Assembly: GCF_007993935.1 (NCBI RefSeq)
Contig: NZ_VITY01000009.1
Span: 248,001-312,000 of the forward strand
Origin: Bradyrhizobium macuxiense
GTDB lineage: Bacteria > Pseudomonadota > Alphaproteobacteria > Rhizobiales > Xanthobacteraceae
DNA: 64,000 nucleotides
Reading direction: 5' to 3'
The notes beneath the pieces are model-generated. The model ran no database searches, had not been told where the DNA came from, and saw only the letters and a list, made by a program, of their open reading frames with translations. Below are positions 53,642 to 62,198 of the stretch, piece after piece. Position 1 is the first letter of the stretch. Each line of letters opens with the position of its first letter. The position numbers and the translations under genes are program-made.

Positions 53642-54050
53642 CCAGGGCTATCCCCCTCCGACCTCCCCTTGAAACGGGAGGTCGCTTTGCTCGCCAGGTG
53701 GGGATCCGCTCCCTCCGCATACGGCATCGCACACAGCTGACCCCATCCCGGGCATCCCCCTTCAGGTCGGGCGAGGCAGGACTTACACGATTTCGGAATA
53801 TTAGAAATATATCCCTGATTTGCCCGACGCGTCAAGTTGCCGTGTCGAAGGCCGGCAGCCGCCGGCTGCTTTGCATGGGGTTGTTTTCGATATTTTTGCC
53901 GCGCGGTCGCGGCGAGCCATGCCGGCAAGCCACGAGGCGATGGCCGCAGGTCCCTATGCGGCTTGCGGCTGCTCCTTGCGGCAAAAATAAGTTTGCCGCG
54001 CCGGGAACGGTTGGCGGCAGCAGCGAGTTTCGCTCCCGTAAGGGGGTCCT
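53642..54050. other. Gene-free interval with AT-rich block
   Basis: 409 bases between the thioesterase gene and the 34-codon ORF. It contains a hairpin just after the stop (53660-53683), an AT-rich block (53790-53910, with GGAATATTAGAAATATATCC), and short GC hairpins. I recall similar AT blocks in other Bradyrhizobium intergenic regions. No credible gene. Confidence 0.55.
53660..53683 (+). terminator. Terminator-like hairpin after the thioesterase gene
   Basis: GACCTCCC pairs with GGGAGGTC around CTTGAAAC; only a short TTT follows. Confidence 0.5.
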
Positions 54051-54155
54051 ATGACGCGTATCGATCCCGCCGCCGGCATCGTGGCTCTGGCCGTCCGGCG
54101 GCTTTGTGATGTTCCTGATGATGTCGGCATTCGGCCGCAGGGACAGACGCGATGA
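54051..54155 (+). CDS. 34-residue upstream ORF, coupled to the histidine kinase
   Basis: A short frame (MTRIDPAAGIVALAVRRLCD and 14 more residues) with a good AGGGGG ribosome site five bases upstream. Its stop overlaps the kinase start (ATGA), so ribosomes finishing it could restart on the kinase. No function recognised; it may act only as a translation leader or be a remnant of a longer gene. Confidence 0.5.
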   Translation: MTRIDPAAGIVALAVRRLCDVPDDVGIRPQGQTR

Positions 54156-56314
54156 AGCCCGGCCCGTCCTCGGAACGCGCGGTCATCCTTGCCGCGAGCG
54201 AGCGGGACGCCGTCAAGACTGCCCACCTGATCAAGGAAGCCGGCTACTACGCCAATATCTGCGGCGACCTTGCCGAGCTCGAGCGCCAGGTCGCAAGCGG
54301 GGCGGGCCTTGCCATCATTGCCGACGAGGCGATCAGGACCGCCGACCTTGCCGGCCTGACCCGCTGGCTGAATGAGCAGCCGTCATGGTCGGATTTCCCC
54401 ATCGTGCTGATGAGCGAGGGCGGCGGGTCCGAACGCAGTCCCGAAGCGGCGCGGCTCGGCCGCGCGCTCGGCAATGTCACCTTCATCGAGCGCCCGTTCC
54501 ATCCGACCACGCTGGTGAGCCTGGTCGGGGCGGCCGTGCGCGGCCGCCGCCGCCAATACCAGACCCGCGCGATTCTCGAGGATCTCACCGAGAGCGAAAG
54601 CCTGCTGCAGACGGCGCTCAATGCCGGCCATCTCGGCGCGCTCGAACTGCACGTCCCGGATTTCGAGCTGGAGGCCTCCGCGACCTGCAAGCGCTACTTC
54701 GGGCGCGCCGCGAGCCTGCCGTTCACCTATCAGGAGCTGCTCGAGGCGGTTCATCCCGACGATCGCGCCCGCCGGCAGGAGGTCGTCGAGCACACGCTCA
54801 AGACCGGCACCGACTACAAGATCGAGTATCGCAACATCTGGCCTGACGGCAGCCAGCACTGGGTCGACGTGCGCGCCCGCGCGGTGCGCGGGCCGGACGG
54901 CGGCATCCGCTCGCTGGTCGGGGTCTGCTCCGACATCACCGCGCGCAAGACCGCGGAGATCGAGCGCGAGGCGCTGCTGGCGCAGCTCGCCGCCGAGCGC
55001 TCCGCGCTCGCCGAACTCACCGCGACGCTGGAGCAGCGGGTCGAGCAGCGCACCGCCGATTTGATGAAGGAGGTCGCGGCGCGCGAGCGGGCGCAGGAGC
55101 AGCTCCGCCATGCGCAGAAGCTGGAGGCGATCGGCCAGCTCACCGGCGGCGTGGCGCACGACTTCAACAATCTCTTGATGGCCGTGATGGGCAATCTCGA
55201 TCTGCTGCGCAAGCGGATGCCGGAGGACCCGCGGCTGCAACGGCTGGTCGACGGCGCGTTGCAGGGCGCCGAGCGCGGCGCCTCGCTGACGCAGCGGCTG
55301 TTGGCGTTCGCGCGGCAGCAGGACCTGCGCGCGGTGCCGGTCGATCTCGGCGCGCTGGTGCGTGACATGAGTGAATTGCTCGAGCGCTCGCTCGGGCCGC
55401 GCATCGTGCTGCGGCTCGATATCCCCGAGGGGTTGCCGCCGGCCTGCGTCGATGCCAACCAGCTCGAGCTCGCGGTTCTCAATCTTGCGATCAATGCGCG
55501 CGATGCGATGCCGGATGGCGGCGTGATCGAGATCGGCCTCGCGGCCTGGCAGGCCAAGAACGAGCCGACCAGGAACGAGCAGACGAAGAGCGATCCGGCG
55601 CTGCATCCGGGCAACTACCTGAAACTGTCGGTGGTCGACAGCGGCACCGGCATGTCGCCGGACGTGCTGAAGCGCGCGATCGAGCCGTTCTTCTCGTCGA
55701 AGCCGGTCGGCAAGGGCACCGGGCTCGGCCTGTCGATGGTGCACGGGCTCGCGGTGCAGCTCGGCGGCGCGCTGCAGCTGTCGAGCGCGGTCGGCAAGGG
55801 CACCACGGCGGTGCTGGTGCTGCCGGTCGCGACCGCCGCGCCGGAAGCCGCAAGTCCCGTGCCCGTGGCGCAGCCGGTCAAGCGCTCGGCGGTGATCCTG
55901 CTGGTCGACGACGATCCGCTGATCGCGATGTCGACCATGGAGATGCTGGAAGACCTCGGTCATCGCGTGATCGGCGCCAATTCCGGACCGCACGCGCTCG
56001 ATATTCTCAGGAGCGATCAGGAGATCGACCTGATGATGACCGATCATGTGATGCCCGGCATGACCGGCATCGAGCTCGCCGCGGCCTCCCGCGAGGTGCG
56101 GCCGCAGCTCGTCGTCCTGCTCGCCACCGGCTATGCCGAACTGCCCGACGGCACCCACGTCGACCTGCCGCGGCTTGCCAAGCCCTATCACCAGGATCAG
56201 CTCCGCGAGCGGCTCGATCAGCTATTGGGGCAGGGCGTGAAGCAGCACGCGGCCGCGGCCGGCGCCAGCGCCGATACTCTCACGGCGCAGTCCACTCTCT
56301 CACCGTCACCCTGA
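54152..56314 (+). CDS. Hybrid sensor histidine kinase with PAS domain
   Basis: A 720-residue soluble two-component protein. Domains: N-terminal receiver-like fold without an acceptor Asp (residues about 10-130), PAS_3 (about 150-265; YEIRNIWPDGSQHW-like core), coiled coil (about 270-320), HisKA with H336 in GGVAHDFNN, HATPase (N-box AINARD, G-boxes DSGTGM and GTGLGLSMV) and a C-terminal receiver with D631 in LMMTDHVMPG. No membrane segment, so it senses an internal signal. It is coupled to the 34-codon ORF. The output partner is not in the window. Confidence 0.9.
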   Translation: MKPGPSSERAVILAASERDAVKTAHLIKEAGYYANICGDLAELERQVASGAGLAIIADEAIRTADLAGLTRWLNEQPSWSDFPIVLMSEGGGSERSPEAARLGRALGNVTFIERPFHPTTLVSLVGAAVRGRRRQYQTRAILEDLTESESLLQTALNAGHLGALELHVPDFELEASATCKRYFGRAASLPFTYQELLEAVHPDDRARRQEVVEHTLKTGTDYKIEYRNIWPDGSQHWVDVRARAVRGPDGGIRSLVGVCSDITARKTAEIEREALLAQLAAERSALAELTATLEQRVEQRTADLMKEVAARERAQEQLRHAQKLEAIGQLTGGVAHDFNNLLMAVMGNLDLLRKRMPEDPRLQRLVDGALQGAERGASLTQRLLAFARQQDLRAVPVDLGALVRDMSELLERSLGPRIVLRLDIPEGLPPACVDANQLELAVLNLAINARDAMPDGGVIEIGLAAWQAKNEPTRNEQTKSDPALHPGNYLKLSVVDSGTGMSPDVLKRAIEPFFSSKPVGKGTGLGLSMVHGLAVQLGGALQLSSAVGKGTTAVLVLPVATAAPEAASPVPVAQPVKRSAVILLVDDDPLIAMSTMEMLEDLGHRVIGANSGPHALDILRSDQEIDLMMTDHVMPGMTGIELAAASREVRPQLVVLLATGYAELPDGTHVDLPRLAKPYHQDQLRERLDQLLGQGVKQHAAAAGASADTLTAQSTLSPSP

Positions 56315-56422
56315 GGAGCCGCGAAGCGGCGTCTCGAAGGGGCGACGGCCCGGCTGTTGCCGCGATGGCCGGGACGCGTTGAATTATCGGGCCGTGCATC
56401 CATCGCACGGCATACGCGGAAG

Positions 56423-56460
56423 CATGGATTGCTTCGTCGCTATCGCTCCTCGCAATGACG
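56423..56460. repeat. Single arm of family A repeat
   Basis: CATGGATTGCTTCGTCGCTA followed by TCGCTCCTCGCAATGACG: one arm of the family A element without its partner, between convergent genes. Confidence 0.75.
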
Positions 56461-56506
56461 AGTGAATAAACTTGCAGTCTTCGACGAGACGGGATCGACA
56501 ACCGCC

Positions 56507-58069
56507 TCACCCCACCATGCGGTCGCGGCCGGTCCAGAAGCGGGCCTTCAGGACCTTCTTGTCGACCTTGCCGACGCCGGTCATCGGCAGCTCCTTAACG
56601 AACTGGATCTGCTTGGGTGCGTGCGCCGAGCCCTTCTTCGCCTTCACCAGGCCGATCAGCTCGTCGGCATTGGGTGTGGCTCCCTCGCGCGCCACGACGA
56701 CGGCGGTGACGGCCTCGCCCCATTTGTCGTCGGGCACGCCGACCACGGCGACCATCGCCACATCGGCGTGCTGCGACAGCACATCCTCGACCTCGCGCGG
56801 GAAGATGTTGAAGCCGCCGGACACGATCATGTCCTTCTTGCGGTCGAGGATGAACATGTAGCCGCGCTCGTCCTTGCGCGCGATGTCGCCGGTGTGCAGC
56901 CAGCCGCTCTTCAGCGTCTCCGCGGTGATGTCGGGCCGCTTCCAGTATTCGGCCATCACATGCGTGGCCCGCACGCAGATCTCGCCGGCTTCGCCGGTTG
57001 CGACCTCCTGGTCGTCCTGATCGAGGATCTTGACCTGGCAGGCGGCGATCGGGAAGCCGCAGGACAGGAACAGCTCCGGCGTCTTCGGGTCATGGTCCGC
57101 CTTGCGCAGCACCGAGACCGGATAGCATTCGGTCTGGCCGTAGAGCTGCGAGAACACCGGGCCGATCCGCTCGATGCCTTCGACCAGCCGGCTCGGCGAC
57201 ATCGCGGATGCGCCGTAGAGCAACAGCTCGAGCGAGGCGAGGTCGGTCTTGGGCAGCGCGGGATGGTCCAGCATGACGTAGATCATGGTCGGCACGAACA
57301 GCGTGAAGTTGATCTTCTCGCGCTCGATGGTCTTGAACACCGCCTCCGGATCGAACCCTTTCAGCATGTGCACGGTGCCGCCGCGCATCAGCGTCGGCAG
57401 CACCTTCGTCCCCGCGACATGGCTGATGGGGGCCACGGTGAGATAGCGCGGCGTCCCCGGAATCTCGAAGTCGGCGAGGATCGCGGCGGCGAAGCCGCCA
57501 TATTCGCGGTGATAGCGCAGCGCGCCCTTGGATTTGCCGGTGGTGCCGCCGGTGTAGTTCAGGGTCGAGATGTCGTCCTCGCGCGCGAAGTTCTTCGCGG
57601 TCGCGCTGCCGGCATCCTCGACCACCTGCAGCAGGTCGGCGCCGTAATCCGCAGGTCCCAGCGTGAAGATGGTCTTCAGGCCGGCTGCCTTCGCCGCGAG
57701 CTCGCCGCCGCGGTCGCGAAAGGTGATGCCGTCGACGATCAGCATCTGCGCTTCGGAGTCCTCGATCTGGAACAGCTGGTCATCGAGCGAGCCGAGCGGA
57801 TGCAGCCAGGTGATGGCGAGCCGCGACAATTGCGCGGCGACACCGGCGCACCAGCTGTCGGCGCGGTTGGCGGTGAGGAAGGCGACGCGGGTGCCCGGCG
57901 CAAAGCCGAGCCGCATGATCACGCTCTGCATCCGCCCGATCAAATCGGTCGCGCCCTGATAGCTGAGCGAGCCGCCCGGCCATGCGAAGGCGGTGCGCGA
58001 CGGATAACGCGCCAGCGCCCGCAAGGTCTGCTCGCACGTTGCCGGAAATGCATAGAGCGGATTGCTCAT
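56507..58069 (-). CDS. AMP-dependent acyl-CoA synthetase
   Basis: A 520-residue acid--CoA ligase. It has TLNYTGGTTGKSKGALRYHR (ATP loop), LYGQTECYP, TGDIARKDERGYMF, DRKKDMIVSGGFNIFPREVE, and K501 in PMTGVGKVDKK. A GGAGG site precedes the ATG; the frame is open far upstream across the next gene, so that part is not used. It is divergent from the second flavin oxidoreductase, with 66 bases between. The acid substrate is unknown; medium-chain or aromatic acids are possible. Confidence 0.88.
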   Translation of the reverse strand: MSNPLYAFPATCEQTLRALARYPSRTAFAWPGGSLSYQGATDLIGRMQSVIMRLGFAPGTRVAFLTANRADSWCAGVAAQLSRLAITWLHPLGSLDDQLFQIEDSEAQMLIVDGITFRDRGGELAAKAAGLKTIFTLGPADYGADLLQVVEDAGSATAKNFAREDDISTLNYTGGTTGKSKGALRYHREYGGFAAAILADFEIPGTPRYLTVAPISHVAGTKVLPTLMRGGTVHMLKGFDPEAVFKTIEREKINFTLFVPTMIYVMLDHPALPKTDLASLELLLYGASAMSPSRLVEGIERIGPVFSQLYGQTECYPVSVLRKADHDPKTPELFLSCGFPIAACQVKILDQDDQEVATGEAGEICVRATHVMAEYWKRPDITAETLKSGWLHTGDIARKDERGYMFILDRKKDMIVSGGFNIFPREVEDVLSQHADVAMVAVVGVPDDKWGEAVTAVVVAREGATPNADELIGLVKAKKGSAHAPKQIQFVKELPMTGVGKVDKKVLKARFWTGRDRMVG

Positions 58070-58135
58070 GTGGTGGTCTCCTCCCGCTTTGTGTTTGGCT
58101 TCTTGCGTGCCAATGTTGGCCGCAACGCTAACACA

Positions 58136-59134
58136 ATGATGATGGGAAGAAACAACTTGTCCGCAGATCTTCTCGCGCGATTTCGCGATCGTCTCCGGTT
58201 GCCGCTGATCGCAGCACCGATGTTTCTGGTGTCGGGCGTCGAGCTGGTGGTAGCTGCCTGCCGCAACGGCGTGATCGGCTCGTTTCCGACGGTGAATTGC
58301 CGTGAGACGGAACAGCTCGATGCATGGCTCGGCGACATTGAGCACCGCTTGCGCGCGCATCAAGATGCGACCGGCAGGGCGGCGGCGCCGATCTGTCCGA
58401 ACCTGATCGTGCACCGCTCCAACGCGCGGCTGCAGCAGGATCTTGCCGTGCTGCTGCGGCACAAGCCCGAGCTCGTGATCACCTCGGTCGGCTCGCCCGC
58501 GCCGGTGCTTGGCCCATTGCACGATGCCGGCGCGCTGGTGTTCGCCGACGTCGCCTCGATCCGCCATGCGGAACGCGCGGTCGCGGCCGGCACCGACGGG
58601 CTCGTGCTGCTCACCGCGGGCGCCGGCGGGCAGACCGGCTGGCTCAATCCGTTCGTGTTCGTCCGCGCGGTGCGCGCATTCTTCGATGGCCCGATCGTGC
58701 TGGCCGGCGGCATCAGCGATGGCCACGCGCTGCGCGCTGCGGAAGCGCTCGGCTGCGATCTCGCCTATATGGGCACCAAGTTCATCGCGACGCGCGAGAG
58801 CATGGCGGATGCGAGGTACAAGCAGATGCTGGTCGAGGCGACCGCCGACGATATCCTGCTCACCACCGCCTTCACGGGCCTGCAGACCAACATGCTGCGG
58901 CCCTCGATCGAGGCCGCCGGTCTCGATCCCGACGACCTGCCGGCACGCGGCGCGATCGACATCGGCAAGGACATCGACATCGGCGCCCGTGAAAGCCGGC
59001 CCAAACGCTGGCGCGACATCTGGAGCGGCGGTCATTCCACCTCGGGGGTGACCGGAGTGCTCGCGGTCGACGAGCTCGTGGCGCAGACTGTCGCGGAGTA
59101 CGAGGCCGCGTGCGCGCGGGTGCGGCTCGCCTGA
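58136..59134 (+). CDS. NAD(P)H-dependent flavin oxidoreductase (nitronate monooxygenase family), copy 2
   Basis: A 332-residue paralog of the gene at 51900 with the same order of motifs: LPLIAAPMFLVSGVELVVAA, GVIGSFPTVNCRETEQLDAW, LLTAGAGGQTGWLNPFVFV, CDLAYMGTKFIAT. Three ATG codons in a row make the exact start uncertain; no clear ribosome site is visible. Divergent from an acyl-CoA synthetase, which suggests joint control. FMN-dependent; nitronate or enoyl-thioester substrates are possible. Confidence 0.87.
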   Translation: MMMGRNNLSADLLARFRDRLRLPLIAAPMFLVSGVELVVAACRNGVIGSFPTVNCRETEQLDAWLGDIEHRLRAHQDATGRAAAPICPNLIVHRSNARLQQDLAVLLRHKPELVITSVGSPAPVLGPLHDAGALVFADVASIRHAERAVAAGTDGLVLLTAGAGGQTGWLNPFVFVRAVRAFFDGPIVLAGGISDGHALRAAEALGCDLAYMGTKFIATRESMADARYKQMLVEATADDILLTTAFTGLQTNMLRPSIEAAGLDPDDLPARGAIDIGKDIDIGARESRPKRWRDIWSGGHSTSGVTGVLAVDELVAQTVAEYEAACARVRLA

Positions 59135-59249
59135 TCCGGTCAAGTCCCGCCTGTCCGCTTAACGCGGCATTAACCATGCCAGTCCCAACTATGCGTCACG
59201 GGATGGTCCGCCGCCACGGCGGACCGCCCGGCAGTTGTGGGAATGCGAC

Positions 59250-59492
59250 ATGGCTTTTGAGGCGCTCTCCAAGACCCCGGCCTCGCTCAATGAGCTCCGG
59301 ACCAGGGTGTTTTATGCCCTGCAGCGGCATCCGCTGTGCCGTCAGGTCGAATTCGACATCGTCAGCACGCCGCGCACCCGCCGGACCAACTGGACGGTCA
59401 GCATGCACGCGGTCCAGCCCGGCGCGCTGTGGACGGCGCATGAGATCGTGGCCGACATCCAGGAAGCCTATGAGCTTGACGCCGCGGCCTGA
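59250..59492 (+). CDS. Small hypothetical protein
   Basis: An 80-residue soluble protein starting MAFEALSKTPASLNELRTRV, with LCRQVEFDIVSTPRTRRTNW in the middle and an acidic helical end (VADIQEAYELDAAA). No family recognised. A GGGAA lies about eight bases upstream. It stands alone between the flavin oxidoreductase and the next gene. Confidence 0.65.
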   Translation: MAFEALSKTPASLNELRTRVFYALQRHPLCRQVEFDIVSTPRTRRTNWTVSMHAVQPGALWTAHEIVADIQEAYELDAAA

Positions 59493-59601
59493 TTTTTCGG
59501 GCCGTTTCGGGACAATTTCACCTATTTGGCGCGGTCATGGCACGCTAACGCCGCATTTGCCGCGCAGTTTGCGGTGACACCGGCCGGCAATGGAGTAATT
59601 T

Positions 59602-60339
59602 TTGACCAGAGCCATCACCCTCGCCGCCCTGACATGCTTCCTGCTCGCCGGCGCCGCGATCACTGCCATTTTGGGCCGCGACAGCCTGCCGGCAGCGCAG
59701 GCCGACGTCGGCCCGGTCGCCAATCGTGCCAGCAAGCAGGACAAGCTCGCGGTCACGACGCTTGCTGCTGCCTCATTTGAAGCGCCGCAGCCGGCGGAGC
59801 CTCCCGCCAGCCCGTCGCCGCTCCTGCTGCGGGCGCAAGCCGCGATCCCGGGCGCGACCGATACCGTGCGCCAGGCCTATGCGTCCGCCGAGCCTGCCGA
59901 TATCGGCCTGCCGAAGCTCAACGATCCCGTCGATGCGGCCCAGCCGAAGATCGCCGAGCCTGCAGCGCCCGCGCCGGTCGCTCCCGCGGCGCCGCCGAAG
60001 CCCAAGGCTGCCGCCAAGCCGGCGCCGCAGAAGACCTACGCCCTGCTCAGCGATGCGCAGATCGCCGGCATCAAGGACCGGCTCAAGCTGTCGTCGTCGC
60101 AGGAATACTACTGGCCGGCAGTCGAGACCGCGCTGCGCGCGGTCGCGCGCAAGATCCACGCCAAGCGCCAGGGCGATCCGGCCGCCGGCACCATGCCGAT
60201 CGATCCGGATTCCGAGGAAGTGCAGCAACTGAAGTCGGCGGCGATGCCGCTGCTGTTCCAGCTCCGTGAGGACCAGAAGAACGAGGTCCGTTCGCTGGCG
60301 CGCCTGATTGGCCTCGAGCGCGTCGCGTCCATGATCTGA
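59602..60339 (+). CDS. Exported or anchored protein with Pro/Ala linker, unknown function
   Basis: A 245-residue protein with an N-terminal hydrophobic segment (LAALTCFLLAGAAITAIL), a long Pro/Ala/Lys-rich linker (about residues 60-145, ending AAPPKPKAAAKPAPQKT), then a folded helical C-terminal domain: LSDAQIAGIKDRLKLSSSQE, YYWPAVETALRAVARKIHAK. TTG start with GGAG seven bases upstream. I recognise the C-terminal pattern only loosely, as in Spy-like or LTXXQ-type helical periplasmic proteins. Periplasmic side is likely. Confidence 0.72.
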   Translation: MTRAITLAALTCFLLAGAAITAILGRDSLPAAQADVGPVANRASKQDKLAVTTLAAASFEAPQPAEPPASPSPLLLRAQAAIPGATDTVRQAYASAEPADIGLPKLNDPVDAAQPKIAEPAAPAPVAPAAPPKPKAAAKPAPQKTYALLSDAQIAGIKDRLKLSSSQEYYWPAVETALRAVARKIHAKRQGDPAAGTMPIDPDSEEVQQLKSAAMPLLFQLREDQKNEVRSLARLIGLERVASMI

Positions 60340-60370
60340 GCGCAGGAGGCGGCCGGGCCGAACCTGCGGT

Positions 60371-61804
60371 CTATGGCCCCTGGTGAACTTCCAGCGGCCG
60401 CAGCTTCTCCACCTTGCCCTGGGTTTCGACGAGCAGTTGCTTCATGAAGTCCTTGTTGCGCTTCAGCCAGGGCTCCAGCGTCTGCCGTACATCGCCCGGC
60501 GACTTCTTCTCGATCGCCTGCGCGAGCCGGGTCTGAAACGTCCCCCAATCCTTGAACATCTCCTTCAGAAGCGCATCGTCGGAGATGTTGATCGTCGACT
60601 TGATGTCGCCCACGGTTTCGAGCTCACGCATGTTGCCTTGTCGCAGGATCGAATCGAGGTTTTCCAGGCATTCGTGGTAGCGCTGCAGCAGGTCGTCCCA
60701 TCGCTTGGCGCTGAAGTCATCGTCGAGGTCCTCGACCGCGTTGTACAGCGGCTCGAGGAACGACCATCGGAAGCGCCGCGCCAGTCGCAGCAGGATCGAC
60801 AGGAATACGATGTCCTTCGGCATGTTCTGCGCGACCATCAGCCTTGGATCCTCGCTGAACGGCGGCATCGGAACGAAGATGATGACGACCGAGAACGGCG
60901 TGTTGTCGAGATATTCGAGCCGAGCGATCACTGGTTGATACAGCTTCAGATCGCGGAAGATCGGACTGAGGACCTGCTCGCGGCTTCGCCGGCTGGCAAT
61001 ATCCACGTCGGAGAACGAGTTCGCGACATAGCTCGTCAGCTCGTCGAGCCAGGCGCCGCTGTCGTAGCGGTTCTGGGCGCGGAGCAGGTCCTCCCAGTCG
61101 AGGCCAGCCGCATCGGGACCGGACAGCAGCGTGGTGGTGGCGGGATCCGCCTCCAGCCGGGCATCCGTCAGGAATCCGCGCGCACGCTCCGCCGGCGGCA
61201 ATGCCTTCAGCGCATCGGCCTTCTGCCGGAACGACAGCTCGTCGCTGAACACGACGCGAAGCCGAAGGCGGAACAGCTCTTCCGGGCGGGTGATCTGCAT
61301 GAATTGCGCGTGCAGATCCTTCACCGCCTCGTTGAAGTCGCGGGCATGATTGGCGTTCAGCTTCGGCCGCAGCGGCACGGGACCGAAGGTCGGCCGGACG
61401 AACAGATCCTCGAGAAACCGCCGCACCTCGTCGTCGCCGATCCCGTAGAACTCGTTCTCCGCCAGCATTGGAAACGACGGCGAACTATCGACCGAGAACC
61501 ACAGCACCTTCGACGTGAGCTTCAGCGCGCGCTTGTAGCCGTCGAACTGGGAAATCTCGGACGCGCACCACGTCCAATTATGCTCGGCGTTGGTGTGGAT
61601 GAAGATCAGGCAGTCGGCCCTCGCCGTGTTGTCGATCATCCATTGGCGCCATTCGGCGCCGCCGGGAATTTCCTCGCACACGTAGCATTCCACCGAACGT
61701 TGTCCGTCCAGGCTGCTGAGATATTCGAGCCGAGCCTTCAAGAGACGCGCGAGAAATCTGTCTTCGGCGCGATGGCTGATAAAGACCGAGAAATCGTTTG
61801 GCAT
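60371..61804 (-). CDS. TIR-domain protein, putative NAD-targeting effector
   Basis: A 477-residue soluble protein. The N-terminal TIR domain (about residues 4-130) begins FSVFISHRAEDRFLARLLKA and has the putative catalytic Glu E83 in TWCASEISQF, which marks enzymatic TIR domains that cleave NAD. The remaining 340 residues form a charged, mostly helical domain I do not recognise, possibly a sensor or assembly region. Divergent from the patatin-like gene 394 bases away. In bacteria such TIR proteins often act in anti-phage defence; here that is inference. Confidence 0.83.
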   Translation of the reverse strand: MPNDFSVFISHRAEDRFLARLLKARLEYLSSLDGQRSVECYVCEEIPGGAEWRQWMIDNTARADCLIFIHTNAEHNWTWCASEISQFDGYKRALKLTSKVLWFSVDSSPSFPMLAENEFYGIGDDEVRRFLEDLFVRPTFGPVPLRPKLNANHARDFNEAVKDLHAQFMQITRPEELFRLRLRVVFSDELSFRQKADALKALPPAERARGFLTDARLEADPATTTLLSGPDAAGLDWEDLLRAQNRYDSGAWLDELTSYVANSFSDVDIASRRSREQVLSPIFRDLKLYQPVIARLEYLDNTPFSVVIIFVPMPPFSEDPRLMVAQNMPKDIVFLSILLRLARRFRWSFLEPLYNAVEDLDDDFSAKRWDDLLQRYHECLENLDSILRQGNMRELETVGDIKSTINISDDALLKEMFKDWGTFQTRLAQAIEKKSPGDVRQTLEPWLKRNKDFMKQLLVETQGKVEKLRPLEVHQGP

Positions 61805-62198
61805 GGCAAAATCCGATCTGCATGAATCTTATGCGACGGCTGGCCGCTATTCATCGGCCGAATGCCGCGGCTGCACTCGCCGCGGACCCATGATAACCCG
61901 TCTCTGAAATTTGCGATCGCCGGCCGAGAAAAAGAAAAACCGCCTGCCAGTGAAGTACCTCACTATACCCTAGGGTGTATCATGTGCAGAATGCGCAGGG
62001 AGCCGGCGCGCGATGCTCGTCCTGCTCCGGAATGCACTGACTAAAATTTTTCGAAACATCAGCCGATGTGTCGACGTGAACGCATCGCTTCGTTTCATGC
62101 CCCGGCGCCGTGCGCGCGAGGGCGCCACCAATTGAGCCTTCGGCCGTGATCGGTCGGCCGTATCGAGATCAGCAACAGTCATAGTCGGAGGGTCAGCC
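61805..62198. other. Divergent control region between TIR and patatin genes
   Basis: 394 bases with lower G+C in its middle. It holds the palindrome around 61965-61980, a 40-codon frame at 62013-62135 without strong ribosome site, and a GGAGG before the patatin start. Promoters for both flanking genes should lie here, but no canonical boxes are convincing. Confidence 0.55.
61965..61980. promoter_or_regulatory. Palindrome, possible operator
   Basis: ATACCCTAGGGTGTAT is nearly self-complementary around a perfect CCCTAGGG core. It lies between the divergent TIR and patatin genes, in an AT-rich pocket. Confidence 0.4.

Noticed and set aside
53698..54054. 118-codon frame before the kinase
   Set aside because: Runs through the AT-rich block and terminator hairpin; no coding character.
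54383..56191. Long reading frame opposite the hybrid kinase
   Set aside because: Repetitive Arg/His/Leu composition with no domain; all kinase motifs are on the plus strand.
56462..58135. Upstream extension of the second flavin oxidoreductase frame
   Set aside because: It lies entirely over the acyl-CoA synthetase on the other strand and has no recognisable domain; the family start matches position 58136.
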